Assembly (NCBI GenBank): GCA_022836615.1
Contig: MU405379.1
Location: 1-64,000 of the forward strand
Source: Annulohypoxylon bovei var. microspora
Lineage: Eukaryota; Ascomycota; Sordariomycetes; Xylariales; Hypoxylaceae
Direction: 5' to 3'
DNA length: 64,000 nucleotides
Each line of letters starts with the position of its first letter. The stretch's first letter is position 1. A program made the translations under genes and the position numbers. Of the stretch, positions 44,736 to 56,877 are shown in pieces. The notes beneath the pieces were generated by a model that was given only the letters and a program-made list of their open reading frames with translations, had not been told where the DNA came from and ran no database searches.

Positions 44736-46939
44736 CTACTGTCGATCTCCACTTGCGACAACGCCATCCCCAGCCTCCCGATCTTTCACCTTGTCAGCGG
44801 GCCCTCTCCACCCGGTGGTAGCCTGAATGACCAAGACAATCACGGATAGAACTACAGCTGCCTGGAATAGAACCCTTATCGCGTCGACATATCCTTGCAC
44901 CGCGATCTCATGCTCCTGTGATCCAAGCCCGCCATTATACACGAGCGCAGGGCTACCGATCAGCTTCCTGATAAGCTCACCGCGGTCGCGGTCCGGACCG
45001 TCAATCGCCTGGAATCCCTTCTCCAGCGACTCGCGTAGAGTCCTGGCGAAGATGCCCCCGCCGATAGCGCTGCCGAAGCTGCCGGCAAATCCTCTAAAAG
45101 TGCCTAGCAAGCTTGTGGCGATATAGTGGGTTTCGGGCGGGGTCATGTGCAGAAGATGGGCGAGCGTGTAGTTCAGCGCGGCTCCGGTAAAGAGACCGTT
45201 GAAGAAAACGATGACGACGTACACGGCAATCGGAACGTCGGGTGTCGATGCCAAGGATAGCACGAACAGGCTTGCGGCGAAGAGGACGAATGACACGACG
45301 CAGGATAGCCAGAAACTTCCGGCGCGGCGGATGTGCAGCCACTAGAGCGAATGTTAGTGGTGTGTTAGAAACTAGCAATCTCCTTGTTCGGATAAAATAA
45401 CAGGAGAGAGCAGTAGGGGGGATAAGAGACGGGCAGGAGTGAAACTTACGCCAACAAGAAGGCCACCGGAGCCGAAGCCGATATTTGTCGGGATGAGAAT
45501 ACTACCACTTGCCGCCGGCGCGAAACCGCGTACTGCGAGAGCTGCGATGGGGGCATAGAATAGCACCGCCCAACGCGCAGCCATAAACCCGAGCTGCGCA
45601 AGGCATATTAGCAAGGCGCCGCGGTTCCGAATGACGGTAATCGGAATGACAGGATCGGCGGCAACGTAGCACTCTATCACGACGAAGGTGACGAGAGTTG
45701 CTAATGAGACGATGAGCGGGATGACTTGGATGCTGCCGGATAGCCCGAAGAGAAATAACACGACGGTAGCCGTCTGTGAACGGTTAGTAAGGCACGGAGA
45801 AAATAACTACTGACTATTGGTTGACATACCAGGAAAAAAGCGCCGGGGTAATCAATCCGCTTCAACTTCGTGGCTAATGAGCCCTCTTTAGTGCGATGAC
45901 TCGAGGAAAACGAGGCCGGTATACTGAAGTATATTGCGAGCCCGGCGATTAAGCTGAGCGGAACTTGGATCCAGAAGAGGAACCTCTAGAATAAAGTATG
46001 AGTCAACGGACCGGAACCATAGGGGTAGCGAATAGTCTTACCCAGCCAGTGACGGATATCAGCCCGCCAAAGACGACCGCGCCTAACGAGACGCCTGTGG
46101 TGAAACCGGCATTCCTAGTCAAGGACATTAGCACCCCTTGAACCCAGGTACTTACACGAAGCTTCCCATCTACATGTACGAAACTCCGACATGTTGAGTA
46201 AGAACATCGATGAAACTCCAACTCACATTAATCCAACATACAGTCCCCTCTTCCTCTTCGTCGTCAGCTCGAGGATAAGCACGATAGTTAACGCCGTGGA
46301 CCCACCGCCCCCCATGCCCGTAATGACTCTCCCTAGGATGAAGACGGCGAACGAGCGCGCCTGCGACGTGACGAAGCACCCGGTGGCGAATAGCGTGGCG
46401 GCGACTAGCACCATGCTACGGGGCGAGAAGATAGACGCAAGCTTGCCGACCAGCGGAGTCGACGAGGACATGGCCACGAGGAACGAGGTTGTGAACCACA
46501 TCGCGTTCTCGTACGAGTCCAAGTCGGCGGCTATGGTCGACTGCGCCATGGTGATGCCCGACATGTTGGTAGCTGTGCGCGGAAGGTGTTAGTACGGGCA
46601 CTTAGCTATGAGCTTAAGCAGATGTGTTGTGCTAGCGATCTCTAGTAGACTGCACCTACCTTGCAGGAAGATCAGGAGGTAGACGCTAAGGATGATAGCT
46701 ACGGCCCGACCCCGGCTGACCCGTTGATTCGGGGTATCTAGGTCGGGGGAGTATCCATCTTCAGAAGGCTCGGAAGGAGCGGACGAGACGCTCCCGGTGA
46801 TGTCCGAACCGGACTCGGACCGTAAAAGCGGCGTCTCCTCCGTAGTGGAGTCATTTATCGATGGGGCATCTTTGAAATCAACGGGCTCTCTTAAACCTTT
46901 CTTAGAGGGAGAGCCTTCAGAAGACTCAGCCTGAGACAT
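44736..46939 (-). CDS. MFS transporter, DHA2/Vba-like (14-TM drug or amino acid type)
   Basis: Six exons: 46939-46660, 46572-46227, 46114-46042, 45985-45830, 45773-45450 and 45341-44736, encoding 594 residues. The N-terminal 75 residues are an acidic Ser-rich cytosolic tail with a di-leucine (EETPLL). Membrane segments start at VAIILSVYLLIFLQ. Family motifs are SGITMAQSTIAADLDSYENA and the motif-C-like/GMGGGG region FILGRVITGMGGGGSTALTI, then RGLYVGLMNAGFTTGVSLGA across intron 2. A large loop before the last segment contains GPDRDRGELIRKLIGSPALV. This resembles vacuolar basic amino acid/drug:H+ antiporters of the Vba type; substrate unknown. Intron 2 (112 bases) has GTGAGT and GACTAG ends and a GCTAAT branch-like site; the others are 56-108 bases. 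Confidence 0.9.
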
Positions 46940-48300
46940 GGTGGCTTCAGTGATGTCAGGACCCTGATTCCACGGCGTCTGTTACACGGGTATTGTTTCC
47001 GATTCTAGATTCATCGAGCAGTGTATAAATGTGAGTACTTGTTGCTTTAATATTCTCCTCTATAGTTAGTCTAATAAATGGAAAGAATAATTAAAGGAAA
47101 TAAAACCAGAAGAAAGATAACACAAGGCCAGTTAAGATGGAAGGAGATATCGTTGACGGGATTGATTAGATTGGTAAGCTTGCAATAATAGCCTAGAATA
47201 GTTAAATTCCGGTCTTCTTTGTGCATATTATTCCTTAGATGCATCTCTGTCGGCATCCGAAAACTTAACCACCAATATCATCCTCCTTTTTATAGATATA
47301 CCCGATTAACTACATAATTAAACTAAGAGATATTACTTAAGTGGATTCTCAACTTTCGACGGTCCATAATTTTCAGTGGGGCTTACTGTACCGTACAAAG
47401 ATACACCGAGAATTCCGGTCTTCACTTTAGATTGCTAATCATCTTCTCCCAAATACATTTCTAATTGGTACGTAGGTATTGTGTATAAATTTATATGTTC
47501 GACTATATGGGTATCATCCGAAAACGACCTTTGAATACCTAGGTAAGATGCTCAACATCCTAGCTATAGGTACCGCGTTATATCTTAATAGTTACACCCA
47601 TTGTACTACATGACTTAGCACGAGTACGTAGGTATTTGGGTTATTTAGTGTATTCTCGTTATAGGAACGGCACATGAAGATCCTCACTAACTGTGGCTCA
47701 ACTCCTGGCCTGAACGTGAGCGACTACTTAGGTATAGTATTGTAATCACCTAAACCTGAATTCGACGGGTTTGGCCAGGTTGTAGAGGAACAAGTGTCCC
47801 TAAACTTTCAAACGTAATCAATCGCTAGAATATGTACGTGGGCATCGAAGGTTTTCTTCCTTTCCATCCCACTTTCAATGTAGTCTACCGACATTAGATC
47901 AGTATTGATTTAAACTTAGATAATCTCTGGATGACCTAACTTACCGTTGAAATGACAGACTTATTGAGTCACGCTCACCCTGCATAGAAAATCGACTCCT
48001 CCAAGAAAATACCTAGCTTTCAAGCAAATGGAAAACCAAAAGCTTTACGTAAGCATCTTTGGTCCATTTAATTGAACATCCTGATAGTCGAAGCCGGGAA
48101 GCGAGAGATGGCATCACTAGGTATTGAAGGTAGAGCCAGAGAGACTCAAGTCCGCCAATCGGTGCGTCTCAATTTGTTCTCCCGCCGTTAACCCTCAATC
48201 CTCGAGATAATCAATGATTCTGAGGAGAGGGTATCAACCTAAGTTGGTAATGGGGAATTAGACGTTATTTAAGGCTTATGTATCAACAGCTCTCCGTGTC
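46940..48300. other. Intergenic region (1.4 kb)
   Basis: Promoter of the MFS gene and 3' region of the rhodopsin-MFS fusion gene; AT-rich with CCTAGGTA words near 47537 and 48117. No gene was seen. Confidence 0.5.
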
Positions 48301-51197
48301 TCAGCCAGGGCTGTCACTATTTGCCTCGCGGTGCTCAGAAGCCGGTTGATCCGAGTCTTTTCGACCAGGAAGTGCCGTACTGCCTTTGCTCAATGCGATC
48401 GAGAGCCTCTTGAAAAACCCGGCCTTCTCGTCATCAGCTGGCAGGCCAACTATCGATGCTCGACGTCGTGCTTCAAGGATAGTATCAAGGTCCATATCCC
48501 GATTAGCGCGATCCTGTATTCTTGACTGGTCCGCAGCGCCGACACGAGCATCAACCAAAGCTCTAGCGTCTCTCTTCAGGTCCAAGAAGAGGGAGAAGAA
48601 TCCTGCGAGAACAAAAAGAGCAGGAACCACGGCGAAGGCTGTCTGGACACTACCGCCTTGCTGAACCACCGCATATATCACGAATGGCCAGAACGCCGGC
48701 CCCGAAGCACCCATGGTGATATACGCCGCTGCTCGTTTCGTGCGTTTGCCTTGCCCGCGAAGTCCCAGGGCGAAGATAAGAGGCCATAGAGGCCCTTCGA
48801 AGAAATAGAAAAGGACAACAGGGATGACAATCAAGTTTGGGTTAGTCGGACGGAGGGTTACCACGACGATACCACAGAGAATACTGAGTCCGGTAGTGAT
48901 GCTTAATATCGTACGTGGCTGTGGAACCTTTGGGTGTGTTGGAGATAAGTAGGCGAGGTATGCTGCTAGAAAACGCGAAAGAGCAAAAGAAGCATGGGCG
49001 ATGAGCAGGTAATTTGGAATAGAAAGATTGAGCCCTATCGGGCTTAGTAACGACTCGATCGACTGACCGCTGGTTGCTTGAACGGCAGTTTTCGGCGTAA
49101 GGATTTTCTGGAAAAAGATACTCATGCTTTCCTGGCCGGCGACAGTAGCCCATTGGGCTAAAACGGCCAAAGCCAATGTCCAAGTTCGAAGTTGTAACCC
49201 GCCGAAACTCCGCTTTTTAGGATCAACCGGGAGATATCGTGTAGAGTTCTCCATCTCAGTGTCGGTGACTTCTGGTAAAGGCATGTAATAAAAGAAAAGA
49301 GCTAGTGCGGCACAGAGAAGTGTGATGGCTAGGTATGTCCACTGAACGTCCAGCAGTGACGCTGAATTTACATTGGTGGCGGTATTCATTTCGAGCTTAG
49401 TGAAGAAGACTCTCTCAGCTAGAAATCCACTTAAAACAGTTGCGACAGCCTGAATTCCCTGGGCTAGACAAAGTCTCATCTCCGCATAATCCATTGGGCC
49501 GCAAAAGACGATAAACGGATTGGCCCCAGTCTCGATAATTGAAAGGCCAAATCCGACGACGAAGTTGCAGACCATGAAACCGGCGAACGAACTGAGGACA
49601 GCACTAGGCCAAAACATAATCGTCCCCACGCCATAGAAACAGAGGCCTACTATAAACGTTGCCCTGTAACCGCCGATATGGTCCGGGCCGTTCGTTTTCT
49701 TTCCTGATCTGGAATGTTCATCGTGTCGTAAAATCCATTCGCCGACGAGCAACGGTCCGAGTAGATACCCTCCTCCAAAGTAAATCGAGGAAAGCCCTAT
49801 GGTTTCAGAGGTCGACATCCCCGAGACCGTAGAGACTGCGTTGTTGAGCTGATTCAATAGGCCATAGGAAAAACCCCATAGCAAAAATAGAATTATGACT
49901 ATAGTGCAGTACTTGAAGGAGTCGCGAACCGAGGTTCTAATCATGCTCTTTGGTCGACGCATATTCACAAAGCCAAAATAAACAGAGTTTTCGGTCATCG
50001 AAAAGGTCCCAGTAGCACTTGTTAAAACAGTTGGCGATCGGTTAAGAGGATCCGGGGAATGCGTATTAAAGCCCATGTCTGGCGTAGTCATAAAATCGAT
50101 AGATGACACCTGGCTCTCCTGTCTACCTCCCGTATGTACCGGGGCGGGCGGTGTAATGTTGCCGTCAGCGAAGATACCTGCAGTGGGTGGTCGGCCGTTA
50201 TTGGAGCTTCCATTCCCGTCCGTCGAAGAAGTTTTGTCATATGCCCGAGTCCCATTAGGGTCGACCAGCATGGAGGGTAAGATGCGGCGAATGAGTGGTT
50301 TCAGTGTCGGGATACACGCACAAACTATACCCACATTAACTTCGAGAGATGACCACATGAGCGAGAGTGATGCGTTCCAGGCGAAGTCAGGCGAATGCCC
50401 AATGGTCGGTCCTGTCTCATTTCCAGGTGTCGTAGAGGTTAGAGTAATGGCCTGTTCTAGATAGTAGATTCGGACGACGTCGACTACGGTGACAAATATG
50501 CCTAAGGTAAATGTAAAAATCAAGATGGCCTTCTGTCGTCGAGGTAGCCTCATGCTAGTAAGGACGGGTAACGGTAAAGCCAAAATCGCAAGGTCCGTTA
50601 GAACGTTGACAGGCGCTGAGCATAAGAACTGGGTAAGCAACGGAATGCAGTACGTTGGATCAGTATGCGTAGAATATGCTGCTGCGATCGGACGGCACTG
50701 AAAGAGGTTGATAAAAGTCAGAACTGCGCCGGCTAAGTTGACGATAGCTAGAACAGCCCACGAAGCTAGGCGCATCAGTCTCTGCGTATTTTTGGACAGG
50801 CGCAGGTAGAAGACCAGAACGGATGTCTTGGTGGCCATCAAGGCTGGATTCTATTGTGAGGTTAGATTGTATTCTAAGTCAAATGCATCAAGTCAATTAG
50901 ACCTACGTATAGAACCGAGAAGACATATTCGCAATTGCGCAGGGTAACCCAGTCTTGATCGGGGACGTCATTATCGTGTCGGCCAAGTCCCCTGCTGGCA
51001 CCTATATCAATGGAGAAGGTAAGGCCGAAAGCTATGCACCAAGCAACTATAATGAAATAGTCGTCCCAAGTAACTCTTCGCACGATACGACTCCGGCAGA
51101 ACAGCCTAGCAGCGACGACGACACTGGTCAAGGCGAGGGTCCAGGAGGTCACAGCGATGATCGTAGGACCGCGGTTGGGGAAATTGCTTGAAGGCAT
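48301..51197 (-). CDS. Fusion: fungal rhodopsin-like 7-TM domain + FucP-type MFS transporter
   Basis: Two exons, 51197-50907 and 50850-48301, encode 946 residues; the 56-base intron lies inside the first domain, and a single 2550-base exon carries the junction, so the fusion is not a splicing artefact. Residues about 10-290 match the fungal rhodopsin/Pth11-related integral membrane domain: RLFCRSRIVRRVTWDDYFII, YNPALMATKTSVLVFYLRL, the FQCRPI cysteine, and WSSLEVNVGIVCACIPTLKP. A Ser/Thr/Asn-rich linker spans about 290-400. Residues about 405-840 form a full 12-TM major facilitator of the FucP sugar permease type: FLLWGFSYGLLNQLNNAVST, LSIIETGANPFIVFCGP and RLCLAQGIQAVATVLSGF, and in the second half GLRGQGKRTKRAAAYITMGA. 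The acidic/basic cytosolic tail reaches residue 946. About 19 membrane segments are expected. A sugar transceptor is a hypothesis only. Confidence 0.92.
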
Positions 51198-51620
51198 CTT
51201 CGGTATAGTAATGTCGTGGTACGACTAGGGACCTCATGCAAGGCCATCAGTACGTATCAGCTCCCCAGAGGAGACGAGAAGATGCGTTCCAGTATAGGTG
51301 AACTGTATAGTATAGGTAGTTATCCGAACGAAGCGGCGATGGTCCATCCTAAGTTGTCATTCTACACGGGTGTATATAGGTAAGTAATATGAATTAAATT
51401 ATACTGCACTAGCTCGTGACTGGGGTGCTTATAAGACGCACACCGGATGAGGCTGGCTGTATACAAACTCGGAGTCGGAGACGGCGACGGTACAGTAGGA
51501 CGTCAATTTCAGCTTCAGCTCTTTAGTTGTAGCGATCTCAGCCAAGCCCAAATAGGAGGTCGGTCAAATACATAGAAGAATGGAGAAAGGGATCGACGAG
51601 AGATGATAGTAATGATGAGG

Positions 51621-51640
51621 CAAAAGGCAAAAGGCAAAAG
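51621..51640. repeat. CAAAAGG heptamer repeat
   Basis: Two full copies of CAAAAGG plus a six-base partial copy in the presumed leader/promoter of the fusion gene. Confidence 0.8.
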
Positions 51641-52430
51641 TGAAATTCTTTAGAGCGGTGAGAGTGAGGAGAGAGCTGAGCTATTGTACATATATAGAGT
51701 AACGAATAACGAGGCAGACAAAACCGCCTACCCCGCGACCGCCATAGATTATGACAATTTATTAGGGCCGAAACCGAGAGGGACGAGAGGGAGAAAGAGA
51801 GGTAGTGGAAGGATGAAAATGGAAAACCGGTACACAAAGGCTGTTTGTGTGCCAAGTGCTTGGGTGTCGTAGATGCGTAAGATGCGTAGATGTATACGTG
51901 TATGTGCGATCGGGAGAGCTTGAAAGGAACCAGCTAACAGACCAGAAAAGCCGCAACTTTGGCCCTTCTCGGTTGGCACATTGTCGTTGATTGCTAGTAG
52001 CTGGTAGCTGGTTTTATTTTTCGGTAGTGAATTTTTATTTTATTTTAGCAGTAGTAGGTTGTGCGAGTTTAGGTGGGAGTTGAAGATTGGGGAGGACGAA
52101 TGGATGCGGATGCGAACGAATGCGAATGGGAATGATGAAAATACGGTAGACTAGAAAGTATATGGATACACAAATATCTTATTTGCCGCTATTAGGTATT
52201 TTTTTTTACTAGCAACTAATGAAAAATTTCGTTAAGCTGGAGACTACCTGCACAACCAGTTGTCCCTCGCTAACTACAACTACCTCGCTAGCTTGGCTAT
52301 AGACGCCATTAACCTCTCTATTAACCTCGATTAACCTCGGGGTATTATGGGCACTATGGAGTACCAAAGTGGAAAGTTTGTTAGCTCCAGGGCTTCCGCT
52401 GAATGACGTTGTTTCGCTTGAAATCGGACA

Positions 52431-52452
52431 GGGGGTTAGGGGGGGTTAGGGG
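52431..52452. repeat. GGGGGTTAGG direct repeat
   Basis: Two perfect decamers followed by GG. Superficially telomere-like, but too short and irregular to be telomeric. Confidence 0.75.
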
Positions 52453-52691
52453 CCTTCTCCACATTTGACTACGCCTATTTACCCCAGATTGGCCCCGGAT
52501 TCGCGTTGCATTCCAACGTTTTCAAGCTTTCAAAGTCGCCAAGGTTGTTCCCATGATTGGAAGGGTTAACGATACCACCCGGGGTTAAGCATCGACAAAA
52601 TTATCTTAGTTCTCGCCTCGGCTCGGTTGAGTCGAGTTCAATCTAGGTAGTGAATTCCGTACAAGTACCTATTGCCTCCTTTCAATGTTCC

Positions 52692-52722
52692 GATCTCGAT
52701 AAATCTCGATAAATCTCGATAA
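52692..52722. repeat. AAATCTCGAT decamer repeat
   Basis: About three copies of AAATCTCGAT in intergenic DNA. Confidence 0.85.
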
Positions 52723-53887
52723 GGGTCTTGTGTTCTTTTGTAGCCTAGCAGCTCAGGCAATCTCACCTGTTTCCGCTACCGAAAGTGCGAAAGTGAAGTC
52801 GAAAGTCGCGCATACAAAGGAGTTTGACCCAGCAGTCACAGATGTCTCAAATTATCTGCTTCTTATAGGTGGATTACCGAAACCCATGCCGAGTCTTTGT
52901 TCATAACGAACCTTACAATATCTGATTACCTACTAATAATGAATTCAATTGTCAGCACATGCATGCCACGAGGTCCCCGGGGTACCGTACCATGCGTACC
53001 AGCTTGCAGGCGGTACTTAATATTCATTCTCTTACTGCGTTACGCAAGTAGGAGGAGATCATTTGCTTCATAGTAAATTGCGCGGCACTTGCTAGTATCG
53101 TATTACAATTCCATATGTGTTTATTGGCTAGAATGTCTCAATCGTTTTATTATCAATATCTATTCACTTGACTCCTCTGCTCCTCTACTTCTGCTTCTGG
53201 TAAGAAGCTAGTTTGGGATCATCCCTACCTATTAGCTCATGACGTTCATACTAAAGAATATGAGCAAACAAAGAAACTTACGGGGTTTAATAAATGTGCG
53301 AAGGTCTAGCTAAGCTCGTAGTTTAGGGATAGTCCACGACTCGCCATCACAATCACCTATTATTCATCTTGGATTATCACGCTACGCTACGCTATGACCC
53401 GATAGTTTTTTCCGCTTCTTGATTTGTTTGCTTCGGTTATAACTTCAAAAGGTGAGAGGGGCGGAAGAGAGTCAATTTTTCTTTAGTAAAAAGAAATCGC
53501 ATGAGTAGTGTTATTAAAAGATATCCTAGTTTCTTCTAATCGAAATAATTACCCCTGGATACTCTTATAGCAAACGAGTCAGGCGCTTTCCCAAGTGACT
53601 GGTTTCCCGCCAGACGACGATAAGCAAGCCCCACGCCATTTGATGTTACTGATTCAAGAAGTCTTTGGATGCAAGGAACTCTTTCATTCCCATATGTAGT
53701 GCTGACATTGCTACCGACCCCACACGATCATGAGACAGCAAGTTTGCTCATCCTAAACACCAGGGGCTTTCTAGCGAGGTCATCTCAGGGCACCGCCTAA
53801 GTCATAGGCACACACGATCTTAGTAGAAGTAACTAGTCCTTATCTCTAGAATAACTTACTGGAGCACGCCCTATATACCTACTTTTA

Positions 53888-54196
53888 ACCGTCTGGGTCA
53901 CGATTCCGGATAGGCCCCCATTCCGGACACCACTTACACCAAAAACACTACTTTTTAAAAGTTTAATATTTCAACGACAGCGAAGGCCATTGCACCAAGA
54001 CCAAGCAGTCAAACGTAACAGTGGTCCTTGTATTCTAATATACTGTTTTTGAAAATTATATAAATTTATTAACTTTGCAATTACAATGATTACAAGAAGC
54101 TGTTCAAAGTACATTGCCCCACATACAAAAATACGTGAGAAAACATGTACTTTTATTAACTTCTAAAAACCGCTTTTTCGCGACGACGAAGCTTGT
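53888..54196 (+). repeat. Left arm of the fold-back element
   Basis: Inverted partner of 54441-54748; best-matching stretches are the first ~65 and the last ~110 bases. Confidence 0.82.
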
Positions 54197-54440
54197 AACC
54201 TTAGATATTAATAGCTTAGTATGATCAATGAGGTTATTCTTAAGCTTGGTTTAAGTTGCGATACATTATTAATTATATTGAAGAATATATACAGCTTATA
54301 ATTCTAACCGTAATAAAATTAATACGCTTAAATTCATTAACTTTTCGTATATATTAATTAAATTAATTATAATTCTTTCATTAGGAACTAATTTTACGAG
54401 AACTTTATAGATTATATTTGTGTATTTTAGTAATTTCTTT

Positions 54441-54748
54441 TGAACCTCGTCGTCGCGAAAAAGTGGTTTTTGTACGCTGGGAAAAATACATACTTTCGCA
54501 CTTATTTTTGTATGTGGGGCAATGTATTTTCAACAGCTTCTTATAACCATTGCAATTGTAAGACGAGTAAATTTTTTAATTTTAACGAGTCGATTAAATA
54601 CATAAGTTTACTCAATCATGAATCTATTGGTAAATTCTTTAGTCCATAACTTTAATTTATGTTGAGTTATTTGACATTGAAAAGGTAGTCTTTTTGGTGT
54701 AAATGGTGTCCGGAAACCACATCTGTCCGGAATCATGATCTAAACGGT
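54441..54748 (-). repeat. Right arm of the fold-back element
   Basis: Reverse-complement partner of the left arm; starts near GAACCTCGTCGTCGCGAAAA and ends ACGGT next to a flanking TA. Confidence 0.82.
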
Positions 54749-54750
54749 TA

Positions 54751-55584
54751 GGACATTGCCTACTCAAATAGTCAGTTCATACCTAATATTCACCACGTGC
54801 ATGTTTCAACTAAAATGAATAGTAATAGTAGTATGGCAACTAATAGTTCAATTCATGCCGGCGCAAGAGCTGGGCCATAATTATCATTTTTATATATCAG
54901 GATTTCAGATTTCATTCGTCGCATATTGAAAACTGGGTAGATATATAACCTAGGGGATGTGTTCATAGCTACAGAGGTTATAATGTATTAGCTACACCTT
55001 ACAATGATTCAGATTATCATATAAGTTAGAATGAATGCATTAATACAAAACTTTAATTGTTAAATATATACCTATAAGTTAAGTTGCGATTTATAAATTA
55101 TATTTACCTAGGTAGACACTTACACAAGTAATTTGAAGAAATAAATTAAGATTAATGTGAAATTGTCTTAAGACGAAGAGAAAAAAGATTCTAGTTCCCA
55201 GCATTAAAGATGTCGTCGTTAAATTAAGCTATAATAAGCTATAGCATTAATGCAATACGACTATGCAGTAGCTATATCAGGAAGGTGTGGATGGAAGATA
55301 GGATGCCGTAAATAACCTTTCTTAAGACTGATATTATTTAAAGTGATTGTTAACGGTCTTGAATTTACTTGCTTAGAAATTATCGAACTCATATTATAAC
55401 CTAGGTACAAAAACATGTTGATCTTGTAACATCTAACTAGTATACTAATATCTCCCCCTTTGATACTTTTATACACATTCCCCCTTAACTAACCTAGGTA
55501 AATAGATGATTTAACATTAGAGTATTCTGTCGTCCACTATCATTCTATCGACACACTTCACTAGGTATGTACTTGTTTGCTAAA
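54751..55584. other. Intergenic region (0.8 kb)
   Basis: Strongly AT-rich sequence between the transposon relic and the tyrosinase stop codon. CCTAGGTA words occur near 55107, 55400 and 55490. No gene was seen. Confidence 0.5.
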
Positions 55585-56877
55585 TTATTCATACATATAA
55601 CACCTTCCACTATAGGTCATAGGCATGCCATCTTTAATCTCAGGTTTATACCCATACCCCAAATCCATAATATCTTCAATCGTAGCGTTTGAAGGTGGTA
55701 CGTTCGGCGCAGTGTCAAGTGGGATACCGAAGAATGACCGGTTTCCGGTGATCGCGAACGTGCGCTCCTCGAGGTTTTGACCCTGCCAGATAGCCCAGAG
55801 TCGGTCGATCTGGGAGTGTAGTAGGTAAAAGATCGGGTCGTTTGGTGAGGTGAACAGGTCGAGACCGTCCTTACCAAGAAACTGGTGTGATTTCACATGC
55901 CACAAATTTTCCATGTTCCAGTAGAACGTTACAAAATCAGATGCTCCCACAATTTTGATCGCATTCTCCCAAGTCATGAAGTCCCTGCTGGACGGATAGT
56001 CAAAATTCCTCTTTAGGCAGCGCGGGTTCGACTTGTAGCCAAACTTATTCGTCAAGTCGATAAATTCTCTATCCGTAGGTCCAAGGCTGATTTGGAAATT
56101 TGCGAAGGGCCCATCCCTGACGCAACCGCCCCCAGTGCCAGCGGGTCGTGTAATACTGAGATTAACTGCGAGCCCGGGGATTGTGATGTTGTACGGACCG
56201 TGATCATTAGGAAGATACTCGCCATCACCACCGAATGATGAATTATCGAATACTTTAGATTTCAGGGGGTCTTGGGAGAAGCGAGCTTGATCCCAATATG
56301 GAATCGTACCATTATAACCGCACTCGTTGCGCAATGCCTCTTCCATTTGCCATACGAAGATTCTGTGCCAGGATAGGAATGAGCCCTGGTGTATGTCTTA
56401 GCGCAGATCTCTTGCATAGTCTTTAAACCAATCACTTACGGAGATATGTATGAGGTTTGTTTGGTTATCATGGATGTATGTGAAGTCATCTAATCGGTTA
56501 ACAGCACCAGGAGCTAGGGCTTTATCAACCGTTGCTGGCTTTGAGGCCAAACACTTAACAGCCCGGACATAATCGGTTCTTGTTGCAGCGTCAAGATCAT
56601 CCCTGATACGTATGTTAGCACCTGGCTTAAGTTGATGTAACTTACCATAGAGGTTAGGTGAAGTCCCTATGCTTACCTACCAAGATTTGCGGATTCGAAT
56701 CGTCTTTTCTGTGCATCCATCGACGCCCAGAGAATTTCGGATATTAGTTCGGTACTGACTCTCCAACTTCTTGAACTCCGACGGCTTGGGAATACTACTG
56801 CTATTTCCAGAACAAGGAGATGACAGTCCCACCTGAACCATCAGAGAGGCTATCGTGGCAACTATACGTAGACGCAT
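55585..56877 (-). CDS. Secreted tyrosinase-family copper oxidase
   Basis: Three exons: 56877-56681, 56602-56440 and 56385-55585, encoding 386 residues. A signal peptide (about 1-19, MRLRIVATIASLMVQVGLS) indicates secretion. The CuA site is assembled by splicing: YIHDNQTNLIHIS from exon 2, then GSFLSWHRIFVWQMEEALR from exon 3, supplying three His. CuB ligands are the two His of LWHVKSHQFLG and the His of SPNDPIFYLLHSQIDRLWAI. Several N-glycosylation sequons (NGT, NSS, NIT, NLS) fit a secreted enzyme. Tyrosinases hydroxylate or oxidise phenols to quinones; this short type lacks the C-terminal lid domain of classical latent tyrosinases. It stands alone, without pigment or secondary-metabolite neighbours. 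Introns are 78 and 54 bases. Confidence 0.93.

Larger units (their letters stand above)
51198..53885. other. Long intergenic region (2.7 kb)
   Basis: Upstream of the fusion gene. It holds a CAAAAGG triplet repeat (51621-51640), a GGGGGTTAGG direct repeat (52431-52452), an AAATCTCGAT repeat (52692-52722) and AT-rich sequence. Open frames near 51540-51980 overlap on both strands and are unsupported. Confidence 0.45.
53888..54748. mobile_element. Fold-back (long inverted repeat) non-autonomous DNA transposon relic
   Basis: An 861-base palindromic element. Both ends read ACCGT inward, and the outermost ~65 bases are inverted copies sharing ATTCCGGA, TTCCGGACACCA and TTACACCAAAAA. Arms of about 308 bases (53888-54196 and 54441-54748) surround an AT-rich loop. 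The inner arm ends are also strongly conserved: ATTGCCCCACATACAAAAAT and TTTTTCGCGACGACGA on one side have reverse complements on the other, while the middle of the arms is diverged. TA dinucleotides flank both ends (53886-53887 and 54749-54750), as for Tc1/mariner/pogo target sites. No transposase is encoded. Many arm differences are C/T or G/A transitions, which could reflect RIP, but I did not count them. Confidence 0.85.

Noticed and set aside
46115..46226. Possible mini-exon within intron 2 of the MFS gene (ATGGGAAGCTTC near a GTAAGT)
   Set aside because: Removing the whole interval gives the conserved GLMNAGFTTGVS sequence directly; the insert is not needed.
52431..52452. Telomere-like GGGGGTTAGG repeats
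   Set aside because: Only two irregular copies in the middle of the window; not a TTAGGG array.
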